64,000 bases of DNA. Origin: Actinomadura sp. KC06 (GTDB taxonomy: Bacteria > Actinomycetota > Actinomycetes > Streptosporangiales > Streptosporangiaceae). The position numbers were made by a program, and so were the translations under genes. The notes under the pieces were generated by a model. The model was not told where the DNA came from and searched no databases. It saw only the letters and a program-made list of their open reading frames with translations. Every line of letters starts with the position of its first letter. Within the stretch, counting starts at the first letter, position 1. Shown one piece after another: positions 26,733 through 34,543 of the stretch. Location: the NCBI RefSeq assembly GCF_004348735.1, contig NZ_SMKT01000028.1:1-64000 (forward strand). Reading direction: 5' to 3'.

Positions 26733-27581
26733 TCAGCTGGACCAGATGCCGCTGGCCGCGGTGTTCCGGGCGAAGTCGGCGAAGTCGTTCGGCTCGCGGC
26801 CGAGCGCCCGCCGGACCCCGTCGGTGGGCTGCGCGTTGCGGCCGTCCAGGACGGTGCCGAACAGGTAGGTGAGGAACTCGATGAGGTCGTCGGGAAGGCC
26901 CTGGTGCTTGAGCGCGGCCGCGTAGTCCTCCACGGGGACGGAGACGAACGCGATGTCGCGTCCGGCGGCGCGGCCGATCTCGGCGACGGCGTCGGCGAAG
27001 GTCAGGGCGCGGGGGCCGGTCACCTCGTAGACCTCGCCGGCGTGCCCGTCGCGGGTGAGGGCCGCGACGGCGACGTCGGCGATGTCGTCGGCGTCCACGA
27101 ACGGCTCCGGGACGTCGCCCGCCGGGAGGACGACCTCGCCCTCCCGGACGGGGTCGAGGAGGTAGTCCTCGCTGAAGTTCTGCGCGAACCAGCTCGCCCG
27201 CACGACCGTCCACGCGACGCCGGACGCCTGGACGATCCGCTCGCATTCCTGCGCCTCGTCCTCCCCGCGTCCCGACAGCAGGACCACGTGCCGGACGCCC
27301 GCGCCGGCCGCGGCGGCCGTGAACGAGCGGACGGCGTCGACCGCGCCGGGCGCGGCCAGGTCCGGGTAGTACGACAGGTAGACCTTCTCGACGCCCTGCA
27401 GCACGGGCGCCCAGGTGGACTCGTCCGTCCAGTCGAAGGCCGGGGACGCCGACCGCGAGCCCATGCGGACCGGGACGTCCAGCGCCTCCAGCCGCTCGAC
27501 CACGCGGCGGCCGGTCTTGCCGGTCCCGCCGAGGACGAGGGTGAGGCCGTTCTCGATGATGTTCTGCGCGTTGTTCGTCAT
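26733..27581 (-). CDS. NmrA-like NAD(P)-binding oxidoreductase
   Basis: 282 residues of the atypical short-chain dehydrogenase fold. It has TLVLGGTGKTGRRVVERL (GxxGxxG, about 14-31), VVLLSGRG, VRASWFAQNF and VDADDIADVAVAAL. The standard SDR catalytic YxxxK is absent, as in other NmrA/QOR2-type proteins that act as redox sensors or quinone reductases. It is divergent from an AraC regulator 81 bp away and probably controlled by it together with the DUF1772 gene. Confidence 0.88.
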   Translation of the reverse strand: MTNNAQNIIENGLTLVLGGTGKTGRRVVERLEALDVPVRMGSRSASPAFDWTDESTWAPVLQGVEKVYLSYYPDLAAPGAVDAVRSFTAAAAGAGVRHVVLLSGRGEDEAQECERIVQASGVAWTVVRASWFAQNFSEDYLLDPVREGEVVLPAGDVPEPFVDADDIADVAVAALTRDGHAGEVYEVTGPRALTFADAVAEIGRAAGRDIAFVSVPVEDYAAALKHQGLPDDLIEFLTYLFGTVLDGRNAQPTDGVRRALGREPNDFADFARNTAASGIWSS

Positions 27582-27662
27582 GCCCTTAAGTCAACAGCCG
27601 GCCGGTCCCGGCCACCATCGTTGAGAAGCTCGCCCGCATACGCGAGCGTCTACGCTGGTCCC

Positions 27663-28601
27663 ATGGACGCGCTCACCGACCTCCTCGACGGCCCGCGGGC
27701 GCGGGGAGCGTTCATGCTCCGCGCGTCGCTGAGCCCGCCCTGGTCCGTCCGGATCCAGGACGAGGCGCCGATCACGCTGATGTCCATGGTGCGCGACGAC
27801 GCGTGGGTGATCCCGGACCGCGGCGAGCCCCAGCGTGTCTCGCCCGGCGACATGGTGATCTTCCGGGGCCCCGACCCGTACACGGTCGGCGACGACCCGG
27901 CGACCGAACCGCAGATCATCATCCACCCCGGGCAGCGCTGCAGCACCCCCGACGGGACGAGCATGTCCGAGGCGATGGACCTCGGTGTCCGCGCCTGGGG
28001 CAACGACCCGGACGGCTCGGCGGTCATGCTGATCGGCGCGTACCAGATGCGCGGCGCGGTGACGCAGCGGCTGCTGTCCGCGCTGCCGCCGATCGCGATC
28101 GTGCGCGGCGACACGTGGAAGTCGCCGCTCGTCGACGTGCTCGGCGAGGAGATCGGCAAGGACGAGCCCGGGCAGGACGTCGTCCTCGACCGGCTGCTCG
28201 ACCTGCTGCTCATCGCGACGCTCCGCGCCTGGTTCTCCCGCCCGGACGCCGAGACGCCCGGCTGGTACCGCGCGCACGGCGACACCGTGGTCGGCCCGGC
28301 GCTGCGGCTCCTGCACGACGACCTGTCCCACCCGTGGACGGTCGCCGACCTGGCGTCCCAGGTCGGGGTGTCGCGCGCGGCGCTGGCGCAGCGGTTCGCG
28401 AAGCTGATCGGCGAGCCGCCCATGTCATACCTGACCGGGATCCGCCTCGCGCAGGCCGCCGACCTGCTGCGGGAAAGCGACGCGACGCTGGAGTCGGTGG
28501 CGCGGCAGGTCGGCTACGGCAACGCGTTCGCGCTGAGCACCGCGTTCAAGCGGGAGCACGGCGTCAGCCCGCAGGAGTACCGCACCGGCCTCGCCGGCTA
28601 G
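27663..28601 (+). CDS. AraC-family regulator with N-terminal cupin
   Basis: 312 residues. An AraC-type cupin (PF12852-like, about 1-190) has PWSVRIQDEAPITLMSMVRDDAW and MVIFRGPDPYTVGDDP. The C-terminal double HTH (about 215-310) has WTVADLASQVGVSRAALAQRFAKLIGEPPMSYL and TLESVARQVGYGNAFALSTAFKREHGVSPQEYR. ATG at 27663 has a TACGCT element 6 nt upstream, so the message may be leaderless. Divergence from the NmrA-like gene is the usual arrangement for an AraC activator of a redox gene. Confidence 0.9.
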   Translation: MDALTDLLDGPRARGAFMLRASLSPPWSVRIQDEAPITLMSMVRDDAWVIPDRGEPQRVSPGDMVIFRGPDPYTVGDDPATEPQIIIHPGQRCSTPDGTSMSEAMDLGVRAWGNDPDGSAVMLIGAYQMRGAVTQRLLSALPPIAIVRGDTWKSPLVDVLGEEIGKDEPGQDVVLDRLLDLLLIATLRAWFSRPDAETPGWYRAHGDTVVGPALRLLHDDLSHPWTVADLASQVGVSRAALAQRFAKLIGEPPMSYLTGIRLAQAADLLRESDATLESVARQVGYGNAFALSTAFKREHGVSPQEYRTGLAG

Positions 28602-28602
28602 C

Positions 28603-28620
28603 CCAGGGGGCGACCCCTGG
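28603..28620 (+). terminator. Hairpin directly after the AraC gene
   Basis: CCAGGGG pairs with CCCCTGG across a 4-nt loop, starting 2 nt after the stop codon. A second, larger dyad (CGCCACGAT/ATCGTGGCG at about 28650-28696) follows in the gap before the convergent PfkB gene. Confidence 0.55.
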
Positions 28621-28720
28621 AACCCCCGTCGCGAGCCGGTCGATCCTCACGCCACGATGCGGGTCGCTGAGACCGTGCGGCTTTGTGATCGTGGCGCTGC
28701 GGTCGCATGCGCCGATGCTT

Positions 28721-29929
28721 CTACCGCTCCTTGCGGAGGGTGGGCTCGGCGCGGACGACCGTCTCGGCCGTTTCGTCGGCCGCGTCCGGGATGAACGGGA
28801 TCACGAACGCGTAGTCGGCCAGCACCGCGTCGGGCACCTCGCCGGACTCGCCGAACGCGGCGATCTCGCCCCAGCAGGGCGAGCCGAGCGAGCCGCTGTG
28901 GTGCCGCACCGACAGCCCGGCGCACAGGTTGGCGAACCGGAGCCGCTCGGCGAGCGGGAGCCCGGCGAGGGTCGCGAACACGAACCCGGCGGCGAACACG
29001 TCGCCCGCGCCGGTCGGGTCGAGCGCCTCGACCGGCAGGGCGGGGACCTCGGCCCGCTCCCCCGCCGCCGAGTCGACGGCGATGGCGCCGTCGCCGCCGC
29101 GCTTGACGACGACCACGGGCACGCGCTCGGCGAGGGCCTCGGCGGCGTCGGACGGGGTGCCCGTGCGCGTGTAGGCCATGGCCTCGGCGGCGTTCGGGAG
29201 GAACACGTCGACGTGGTCGAGGCGGTCGAGGACCTCGGCGGGCCAGGCGCCGGTCTGGTCCCAGCCGAGGTCGCCGAAGACGAGCGTGCCGGACGCGCGC
29301 ATCGCGGCGGCCCACGGCGGCAGCGGCTGGTCGACGTCGACGAAGCACGCCCGCGCGGACGGCGGCGGCATGCCCGGCGTCCCGCCCGGCGGGCCGTCCG
29401 GTGGGCCCGGGACGGGGCGCGAGTACGTCACCATGCTGCGGTCGGAGTCGTAGGCCATCGACACCGTCACCGGCGTCGGCCAGCCCGGCACCCGCCGGGA
29501 CAGGCCGAGGTCGACGCCCTCCTGCTCGGCGAGCGTCCGCCACAGGTAGGCGCCGAACATGTCGTCGCCGAACTCCGCGGCCAGCCCGACCCGCAGGCCG
29601 AGCCGGCTCATCGCGACGGCGATGTTCGCGACGCCGCCGGGCGCGGAGCCGAGCCCGTCGGTGACGATCTCGGTGCCGGGCGGCGGCAGCCCCGGCAGCC
29701 CGGTGAAGATCATGTCCATGAAGACCCGGCCGGACAGGAACACGTCCAGCGCCGGGGGCGCGGCCGAGCCGCCGTGCAGCCGCTCCCCCGCCGGCTCCCG
29801 CTCGGCGCAGGGGTCGGCGAGGGACGGCTCGGGCGGCACGCCCTGCACGGTCTGCCCGGCCGGCCCGCCCCGCACGGTCTGCGCGGCCCCTCCGCCCGGT
29901 GCCCCCGGTGCGGTCGTGCGCGGGGTCAC
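28721..29929 (-). CDS. PfkB-family sugar kinase
   Basis: 402 residues. The PfkB core begins near residue 60 (ALDVFLSGRVFMD) and has signature 1 GGVANIAVAMSRLG, the substrate region FGDDMFG and signature 2 DPTGAGDVFAAGF, which holds the catalytic Asp and anion hole. The first 60 residues are Pro/Gly/Ala-rich and probably disordered, so the true start may lie further in; GTG at 29929 is the longest option. The core also carries a Pro/Gly-rich insert (about 175-190). The enzyme phosphorylates a sugar or nucleoside that is unknown here. It lies downstream of the secreted protein gene, on the same strand, near the PTS operon. Confidence 0.87.
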   Translation of the reverse strand: MTPRTTAPGAPGGGAAQTVRGGPAGQTVQGVPPEPSLADPCAEREPAGERLHGGSAAPPALDVFLSGRVFMDMIFTGLPGLPPPGTEIVTDGLGSAPGGVANIAVAMSRLGLRVGLAAEFGDDMFGAYLWRTLAEQEGVDLGLSRRVPGWPTPVTVSMAYDSDRSMVTYSRPVPGPPDGPPGGTPGMPPPSARACFVDVDQPLPPWAAAMRASGTLVFGDLGWDQTGAWPAEVLDRLDHVDVFLPNAAEAMAYTRTGTPSDAAEALAERVPVVVVKRGGDGAIAVDSAAGERAEVPALPVEALDPTGAGDVFAAGFVFATLAGLPLAERLRFANLCAGLSVRHHSGSLGSPCWGEIAAFGESGEVPDAVLADYAFVIPFIPDAADETAETVVRAEPTLRKER

Positions 29930-30023
29930 GTCGCCTGCCGAATCACGTCGTCCGCCTGATCACGGGTCCCCCCATAGCGAAGGCTGGCACGTTCCCACGG
30001 AACCTAGCCGACGCCACCGACAA

Positions 30024-31361
30024 TTAGTCCGGGACGTAGAGGCGAATATCGTCCACCTTCGCCGATCCCTCGTAGAAATTCATGTGCGGGTCACCGATCA
30101 TGAACCGGTCCGGGTACGCGGACCCCGCGGGCCAGGTGCCGCGGTCGGTGAGCGTCCCGCCCGGGCCCTGCCACGTCCAGTCGGCGTCGAACCGGCCGTC
30201 GTACTCGTCCGGGCGCTGGTTGTAGTGCCAGATGGGCTCGCCGTCCTGCACGAACGCCCGCGTGTACCGGAACGTCGCGCGGCCCACGTGCGCGAACACG
30301 CCGGACATCTCCATCGTATAGGCGCCGTCGCGCCGCTCGATCGCGAACGTGTAGGGCTGCTCCGGCAGCAGTTCGGGCTTCATGTCGACGGCGGAGACGA
30401 TCGCGCCGCCCTTCCTGAACCCGCATTCGCTCTGCATCAGGTACTCGGTGCCCGGCATCGTCGCGTAGCGGCGGTCGTCGGTCATGAACAGCGCGTTGAC
30501 GCCGTTGCCCGTCCCGGCGGAGTACGGCTCGTACTGCTTGGTGACGGGGTTGCAGTTCAGCAGGCCGGTCCCGGTGTACTTGTAGCGGTTGTAGCCGTCC
30601 ATGGCGACCTTGCGGTGGGCGTGGACGAACACGTTGTTGTGCGGCGCCACCTGCCGGTAGTCCATGATCGACATGTAGTAGAAGCCGTTGGAGTCGGTGC
30701 GGACGTTCGCCCACTCGCACTCCGGCCTGGCGAAGTCCCCGCCGGACGCCCAGGGGAAGTTGGTCTTGCAGCCGTCCGGGGAGTAGCCGTTGATCCGGCC
30801 GTCCGGGTAGTCCCACGAGCCGCCGCGCTGCCCGCCGAAGTCGAGGCCGCGCAGCGTCATCTCGACCCTGTACTCGGCGGGCAGGTCGCGGGTGGAGCGG
30901 ATGACGACGCCCGCCTGGTGGGCCGGCTCGTCCAGGTGCGCGACTCCCCCGCGGGACGTGAGCGTCGGCGGCGTGTCCGGGCGGCCGTCCCCGTCGGCGT
31001 CGCGGGCGGCGAGCTCGGCGGTGAGCCAGCCGCGCTTCCCGAACGCGAACGACTTGCGGTAGGTCTTCATCTTCGCGAGCTGCTGCCGGAACGCCGGGCC
31101 GCCGACGGTGTCGAAGTAGGCGCCGTCGTTGTCGTACATGTCGACGTTGTAGGGGCTGGACGGGCCGTCGCCGTCCGGTTTCCAGGGTGCTCTGCGGTCG
31201 TCCAGGTGCCGGTTGAACGGCTCGTCCGCCACCAACCGCCACCCCTCCTTGGCGCCCGGCGGGGCGGACGGCGGGGCCGCCTGGGCGGGGGCCGCGCAGA
31301 GGGCCGCGGGCAGGACCAGCGGAAGCGTCAGCGCCAGGGCGCCGCGTGTGAGATTCCTCAT
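30024..31361 (-). CDS. Secreted protein of unknown family, possibly a concanavalin-fold carbohydrate-active protein
   Basis: 445 residues with a clear signal peptide (MRNLTRGALALTLPLVLPAA, cleavage near AQA/A at about 28). The mature part is rich in aromatic residues, Gly and Asp: GWRLVADEPFN, FGGQRGGSWDYPDGRINGY, FPWASGGDF, MDYRQVAPHN and a closing FYEGSAKVDDIRLYV. This layout resembles beta-jelly-roll lectins/glucanases, but I cannot assign a family and no GH16 ExDxxE motif was seen. ATG at 31361 has TACCGT 6 nt upstream (31368-31373) and no ribosome site, so it may be leaderless. It is divergent from the DasR-like gene across a DasR-type site, which suggests co-regulation with the PTS. Confidence 0.7.
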   Translation of the reverse strand: MRNLTRGALALTLPLVLPAALCAAPAQAAPPSAPPGAKEGWRLVADEPFNRHLDDRRAPWKPDGDGPSSPYNVDMYDNDGAYFDTVGGPAFRQQLAKMKTYRKSFAFGKRGWLTAELAARDADGDGRPDTPPTLTSRGGVAHLDEPAHQAGVVIRSTRDLPAEYRVEMTLRGLDFGGQRGGSWDYPDGRINGYSPDGCKTNFPWASGGDFARPECEWANVRTDSNGFYYMSIMDYRQVAPHNNVFVHAHRKVAMDGYNRYKYTGTGLLNCNPVTKQYEPYSAGTGNGVNALFMTDDRRYATMPGTEYLMQSECGFRKGGAIVSAVDMKPELLPEQPYTFAIERRDGAYTMEMSGVFAHVGRATFRYTRAFVQDGEPIWHYNQRPDEYDGRFDADWTWQGPGGTLTDRGTWPAGSAYPDRFMIGDPHMNFYEGSAKVDDIRLYVPD

Positions 31362-31413
31362 TCCGCGACGGTAGGTCGGGCCCCAGCGCCACGACCACGG
31401 CAAACATCGACAA

Positions 31414-31429
31414 AGTGGTATTGACCAGT
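31414..31429. promoter_or_regulatory. DasR-type (dre-like) operator between secreted protein and gntR
   Basis: Read on the minus strand this is ACTGGTCAATACCACT. It matches the DasR consensus ACTGGTCTAGACCACT at 14 of 16 positions and is itself an imperfect palindrome. It overlaps the -35 element of the gntR promoter (31421-31426). Confidence 0.75.
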
Positions 31430-31450
31430 CGCCATATTGGGACATACCGT
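31421..31450 (+). promoter_or_regulatory. Promoter of the DasR-like gntR gene
   Basis: TTGACC (31421-31426) and TACCGT (31445-31450) are separated by 18 bp. The predicted start is about 30 nt before the GTG at 31489. The operator covers the -35, which fits autorepression. Confidence 0.6.
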
Positions 31451-31488
31451 GTGCCACGACAGGAACAGCATCGAAGGGGGTGAGCGGC

Positions 31489-32220
31489 GTGACATCCACC
31501 GGCGAGTCCCGGTCCGGGAGCACGAAACGGCAGGCCGTGCGCCGCGAGCTGCTCGCGATGCTGGACGGCCTGGACGTCGGGGACGCCCTGCCGTCCGAGC
31601 GCCGGCTGGCCGCCGAACTCGGCGTGTCGCGGCCCACGCTGCGGCAGGCCATCGACGGCCTGGTCGCCGAGGGCCTGCTCGACCGGCGGCACGGGAGCGG
31701 CACCTACGTGGCCGAACCCCGGATCGCCGTGTCGCTGACCATGACGTCGTTCACCGAGGACATGATCAGGCGCGGGATGAAGCCCGGCGGCCGGGTCCTG
31801 TCGTTCCGCACGGAAGCCGCGGGGGCGCGGATCGGCAGGCGGCTGGCCCTGTCACCCATCGAAGAGGTATTTACCATTCGGCGGCTGCGGCTGGCGGACG
31901 GCGCCACCATGGCCATCGAGACGCTCTACCTGCCGCGGTCGCTGCTGCCCGGCCTGCGCCGGCAGGACCTGGAGGGGCAGTCGTTCTACGACCTGCTGCG
32001 CGGCGGCGGCATCGTGATCGCCTCGGGCACCGAGACGATCGAGCCGACCGTCACCACCGCCGAGGAGGCCGCCGAGCTGGGCGTCCCCGTGCACACGCCG
32101 GCGTTCCTGTTCGAGCGGATCACCAGGGACCTGGACGGGCGGCCGCTCGAGTACGTCCGGTCGGTGTACCGCGGCGACCGGTACCGCCTGGAGCTGGACC
32201 TGAGACCACCGAACCACTGA
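31489..32220 (+). CDS. GntR/HutC-family regulator, DasR-like
   Basis: 243 residues. The N-terminal wHTH is LPSERRLAAELGVSRPTLRQAIDGLVAEGLLDRRHGSGTYV (about 38-78). The UTRA effector domain has LTMTSFTEDMIRRGMKPGG, MAIETLYLP, GTETIEPTVTTAEEA and the end YVRSVYRGDRYRLELDL. These segments closely follow DasR, the GlcNAc/GlcN-phosphate-responsive regulator of Streptomyces. GTG at 31489 is preferred over GTG at 31480, because the latter overlaps the GAAGGGGG ribosome site. Context predicts control of the adjacent PTS, itself and the divergent secreted protein. The effector is inferred to be a phosphorylated amino sugar. Confidence 0.9.
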   Translation: MTSTGESRSGSTKRQAVRRELLAMLDGLDVGDALPSERRLAAELGVSRPTLRQAIDGLVAEGLLDRRHGSGTYVAEPRIAVSLTMTSFTEDMIRRGMKPGGRVLSFRTEAAGARIGRRLALSPIEEVFTIRRLRLADGATMAIETLYLPRSLLPGLRRQDLEGQSFYDLLRGGGIVIASGTETIEPTVTTAEEAAELGVPVHTPAFLFERITRDLDGRPLEYVRSVYRGDRYRLELDLRPPNH

Positions 32221-32252
32221 CCGACCGAGACACACCGGGCCACTGACCGGCC

Positions 32253-32271
32253 CCCGGGCGCGCCGCCCGGG
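32253..32271 (+). promoter_or_regulatory. Perfect hairpin between gntR and the PTS genes
   Basis: CCCGGGCG and CGCCCGGG pair across a 3-nt loop, 32 nt after the gntR stop and about 75 nt before the EIIC start. It could be a partial terminator that lowers PTS expression relative to the regulator, or an RNA-processing site. The rest of this 126-bp gap holds no gene. Confidence 0.45.
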
Positions 32272-32346
32272 ATCCACGGCCGTCCAACCGCGCTGACGGG
32301 GGCGACAGCGCACCACCCCACCCCCGAGAAGTGAGGCGACTTCACC

Positions 32347-33777
32347 ATGGACGTCATCAAGGACATCCTCACCTTCCTGGCCGACAACGTGTTCGGCCAG
32401 GTGCCCATCCTGATCGGGCTCATCACGCTCATCGGGCTGATCCTGCAGCGCAAACGGTTCGAGGACGTCTTCGCCGGGGCGCTGCGCGCCACGATCGGCG
32501 TGGTCATCCTGTTCATCGGCGTCGAGGTGTTCACCGGCGGGCTGACCAGCTTCCAGAACGTCCTCGCCAGCGCGATGGGCACCACGCCGCCGAAGGCCGA
32601 CAAGACCCTCACCGACTTCCTCGGCGACCAGGGCGGGACGATCGCGCTGGTCATCACGGTCGCGTTCCTCGTCCACGTGCTGATCGTGCGGCTGTTCCCG
32701 GCGGCCAGGTACCTGTACCTGACCGGGCACCTGATGTTCTGGGTCAGCACGGTGACGGTCGCGTCGCTGGTGACGATCGCGCCGGGCGCCGACCAGCTCA
32801 CGCTGGTGCTGTGCGGGGCCGGGTTCGTCGCCGCGTACTGGACCGTCCAGCCGCTGTGGATGCGGCCGCTGATGCGCCGCGTCATGCCGGACGACCGGTT
32901 CGGGTTCGCGCACACCAGCTCGCTCGCCTGCCTGATCACCGGGTACGCCGCGCGCCCGCTCGGCAGCCGTGAGAAGCACGACACCGAGAAGCTGAAGCTG
33001 CCGCGCCAGCTGTCGTTCTTCAAGGACGTCAACGTCAGCACCGCGCTGATCATCTCCGTGATCATGCTGGTCGGGGTCGCGCTCGCCGACGACGGCGTGG
33101 TGTCGAAGGCCGCGACGGAGATGGACCCCAAACTGTCCCCATGGGTGTGGGCGCTGCTGGTCGGCCTGCGGTTCGCGGGCGGCATCGCGATCCTGCTGTT
33201 CGGCGTCCGGATGTTCCTCGGCGAGATCGTCCCGGCGTTCAAGGGGTTCAGCGACAAGGTCATCCCGGGGACGCGTCCCGCGCTGGACGCGCCGACCGTG
33301 TTCCCCGTCGCGCCGACCGCCGTCATGGTCGGGTTCGTGGCGTCCACGGGCGTGTTCCTGATCTGCCTGGGCGTGTTCGCCGGGGCCGGCTGGTTCACCC
33401 TCGCCCCGCCCATGATCATGCTGTTCTTCGTGGGCGGCGCGGCCGGGCTGTTCGGCAACGTGGTGGCGGGCTGGCGCGGCGCCGTCCTCGGCGGCGTGAT
33501 CACCGGCCTGATCCTCGCGATCGGGCAGGCCGTCACGTGGGACCTGTTCGAGAAGACCGCGCCGGAGCTGGCCACCCTCGCCGACCCGGACTGGTACGCG
33601 ATCGCGTGGCTGCTGAAGGCGGTCGACCCGGTCATCGGCGACGGCTCGGTCTGGGCCGTGCCCGCCGTCGCGCTCGCCGCGACGGTCGCGACGCTGCTCA
33701 TCCTCGGCCGCACCGAGAAGCGCCGCGCCGCGGCGGAGGGCCCGGCGCCCGAGGACAAGGCACCGGCGAAGGCCTGA
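32347..33777 (+). CDS. PTS EIIC, ascorbate (UlaA/SgaT) family permease
   Basis: 476 residues with about ten membrane helices. It starts with the helix of DILTFLADNVFGQVPILIGLITLIGLILQRK and includes FRVGVVILFIGVEVFTGGL-like stretches, RVMPDDRFGFAHTSSLACLITGY, GIAILLFGVRMFLGEIVPAFKG and PPMIMLFFVGGAAGLFGN. This is the EIIC of the L-ascorbate superfamily, which moves sugar while it is phosphorylated by EIIB. The basic C-terminal tail (EKRRAAAEGPAPEDK) is cytoplasmic. EIIB and EIIA follow within 30 bp or overlapping. The family name does not prove ascorbate as substrate: no UlaG, UlaD, UlaE or UlaF homologue is nearby. Confidence 0.92.
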   Translation: MDVIKDILTFLADNVFGQVPILIGLITLIGLILQRKRFEDVFAGALRATIGVVILFIGVEVFTGGLTSFQNVLASAMGTTPPKADKTLTDFLGDQGGTIALVITVAFLVHVLIVRLFPAARYLYLTGHLMFWVSTVTVASLVTIAPGADQLTLVLCGAGFVAAYWTVQPLWMRPLMRRVMPDDRFGFAHTSSLACLITGYAARPLGSREKHDTEKLKLPRQLSFFKDVNVSTALIISVIMLVGVALADDGVVSKAATEMDPKLSPWVWALLVGLRFAGGIAILLFGVRMFLGEIVPAFKGFSDKVIPGTRPALDAPTVFPVAPTAVMVGFVASTGVFLICLGVFAGAGWFTLAPPMIMLFFVGGAAGLFGNVVAGWRGAVLGGVITGLILAIGQAVTWDLFEKTAPELATLADPDWYAIAWLLKAVDPVIGDGSVWAVPAVALAATVATLLILGRTEKRRAAAEGPAPEDKAPAKA

Positions 33778-33806
33778 CCACCACCATCACAGGGGAGAAG
33801 GACGAC

Positions 33807-34109
33807 ATGGCAATCGACCGGCAACTGGAGATCCTCGCGGTCTGCGGGGTCGGCATGGGCTCCAGCCTCATGCTCAAGATGACCGCCGAGGACGCGCTCC
33901 GCTCGCTCGGCGTGGACGCCCGGGTGGAGAACACCGACGTGTCCACGGCGCGCGGGATGTCGCCCGACGTGGTGATCGGGCAGGGCATGCACACCAGCGA
34001 GATCGCCGACCTCGCGCCCGTCGTCATCACGATCAGCGACTTCCTCGACAAGGACGGCCTGGAGGCGCAGCTCCGCGAGCACCTGACCGCCCAGGGCTGG
34101 CTTTCATGA
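33807..34109 (+). CDS. PTS EIIB, ascorbate/galactitol type
   Basis: 100 residues with the phosphocysteine loop ILAVCGVGMGSSLM (Cys13), followed by the Rossmann-like EIIB fold and a conserved VVITISDFLDKDGL. It receives phosphate from the EIIA encoded next and passes it to the sugar at EIIC. The ribosome site is GGGGAGAAGG and the start ATG at 33807. The gene overlaps EIIA by 4 bp (ATGA). Confidence 0.92.
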   Translation: MAIDRQLEILAVCGVGMGSSLMLKMTAEDALRSLGVDARVENTDVSTARGMSPDVVIGQGMHTSEIADLAPVVITISDFLDKDGLEAQLREHLTAQGWLS

Positions 34110-34543
34110 CGATCGTCACCGCCACCGACGAGGTCACGGCCGGGGACTGGCGGGAGGCCGTCCGGAAGGCGGCCTCCGCGCTGGTCGAGGCGGGCGCCGC
34201 CGGCGAGGGGTACCCGGACGCCTGCGTCCGGGTGGTCGAGGAGAACGGCCCGTACATCGTGCTGACGAAGGGGCTCGCGCTCGTCCACGCCCGTCCGGAG
34301 GAAGGCGGGCTCGCCGTCGGCGTCGGCGTGACCCGGCTGGCGGCGCCCGTCGAGTTCGGCCACCCCGACAACGACCCGGTGGACCTGCTGCTCGCGTTCT
34401 GCACGCCCGACCCGGACGCGCACGTCGGGACGCTGTCCGGCCTGGCCCGCGCCCTGTCCGGCGGCCTGGCCGACCGGCTCCGCGCCGCGTCCGGCCAGGA
34501 CGACCTGTCCAGCACCCTGAAGGAGGCCCTCCCTGATGCGTGA
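34106..34543 (+). CDS. PTS EIIA, mannitol/fructose-type domain
   Basis: 145 residues. The active-site histidine is His61 in GLALVHARPEEGG, with the preceding YIVLTKG strand and LLLAFCTPDPDAHVGTLSGLARAL of the PTS_EIIA_2 fold. It takes phosphate from HPr and gives it to the EIIB. It overlaps EIIB by 4 bp and the SIS gene by 8 bp, so all four genes are one translationally coupled unit. General PTS proteins EI and HPr are not in this window. Confidence 0.92.
   Translation: MTIVTATDEVTAGDWREAVRKAASALVEAGAAGEGYPDACVRVVEENGPYIVLTKGLALVHARPEEGGLAVGVGVTRLAAPVEFGHPDNDPVDLLLAFCTPDPDAHVGTLSGLARALSGGLADRLRAASGQDDLSSTLKEALPDA

Noticed and set aside
28650-28696. tRNA or small-RNA gene in the gap after the AraC gene
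   Set aside because: There is a 9-bp dyad (CGCCACGAT/ATCGTGGCG), but no D- or T-arm consensus and no second conserved stem; a convergent terminator is simpler.
32347-34543. Naming the PTS genes ulaA, ulaB, ulaC for L-ascorbate
   Set aside because: Family membership is clear, but the ascorbate-breakdown genes are missing and the regulator and operator point to amino sugars, so symbols were withheld.
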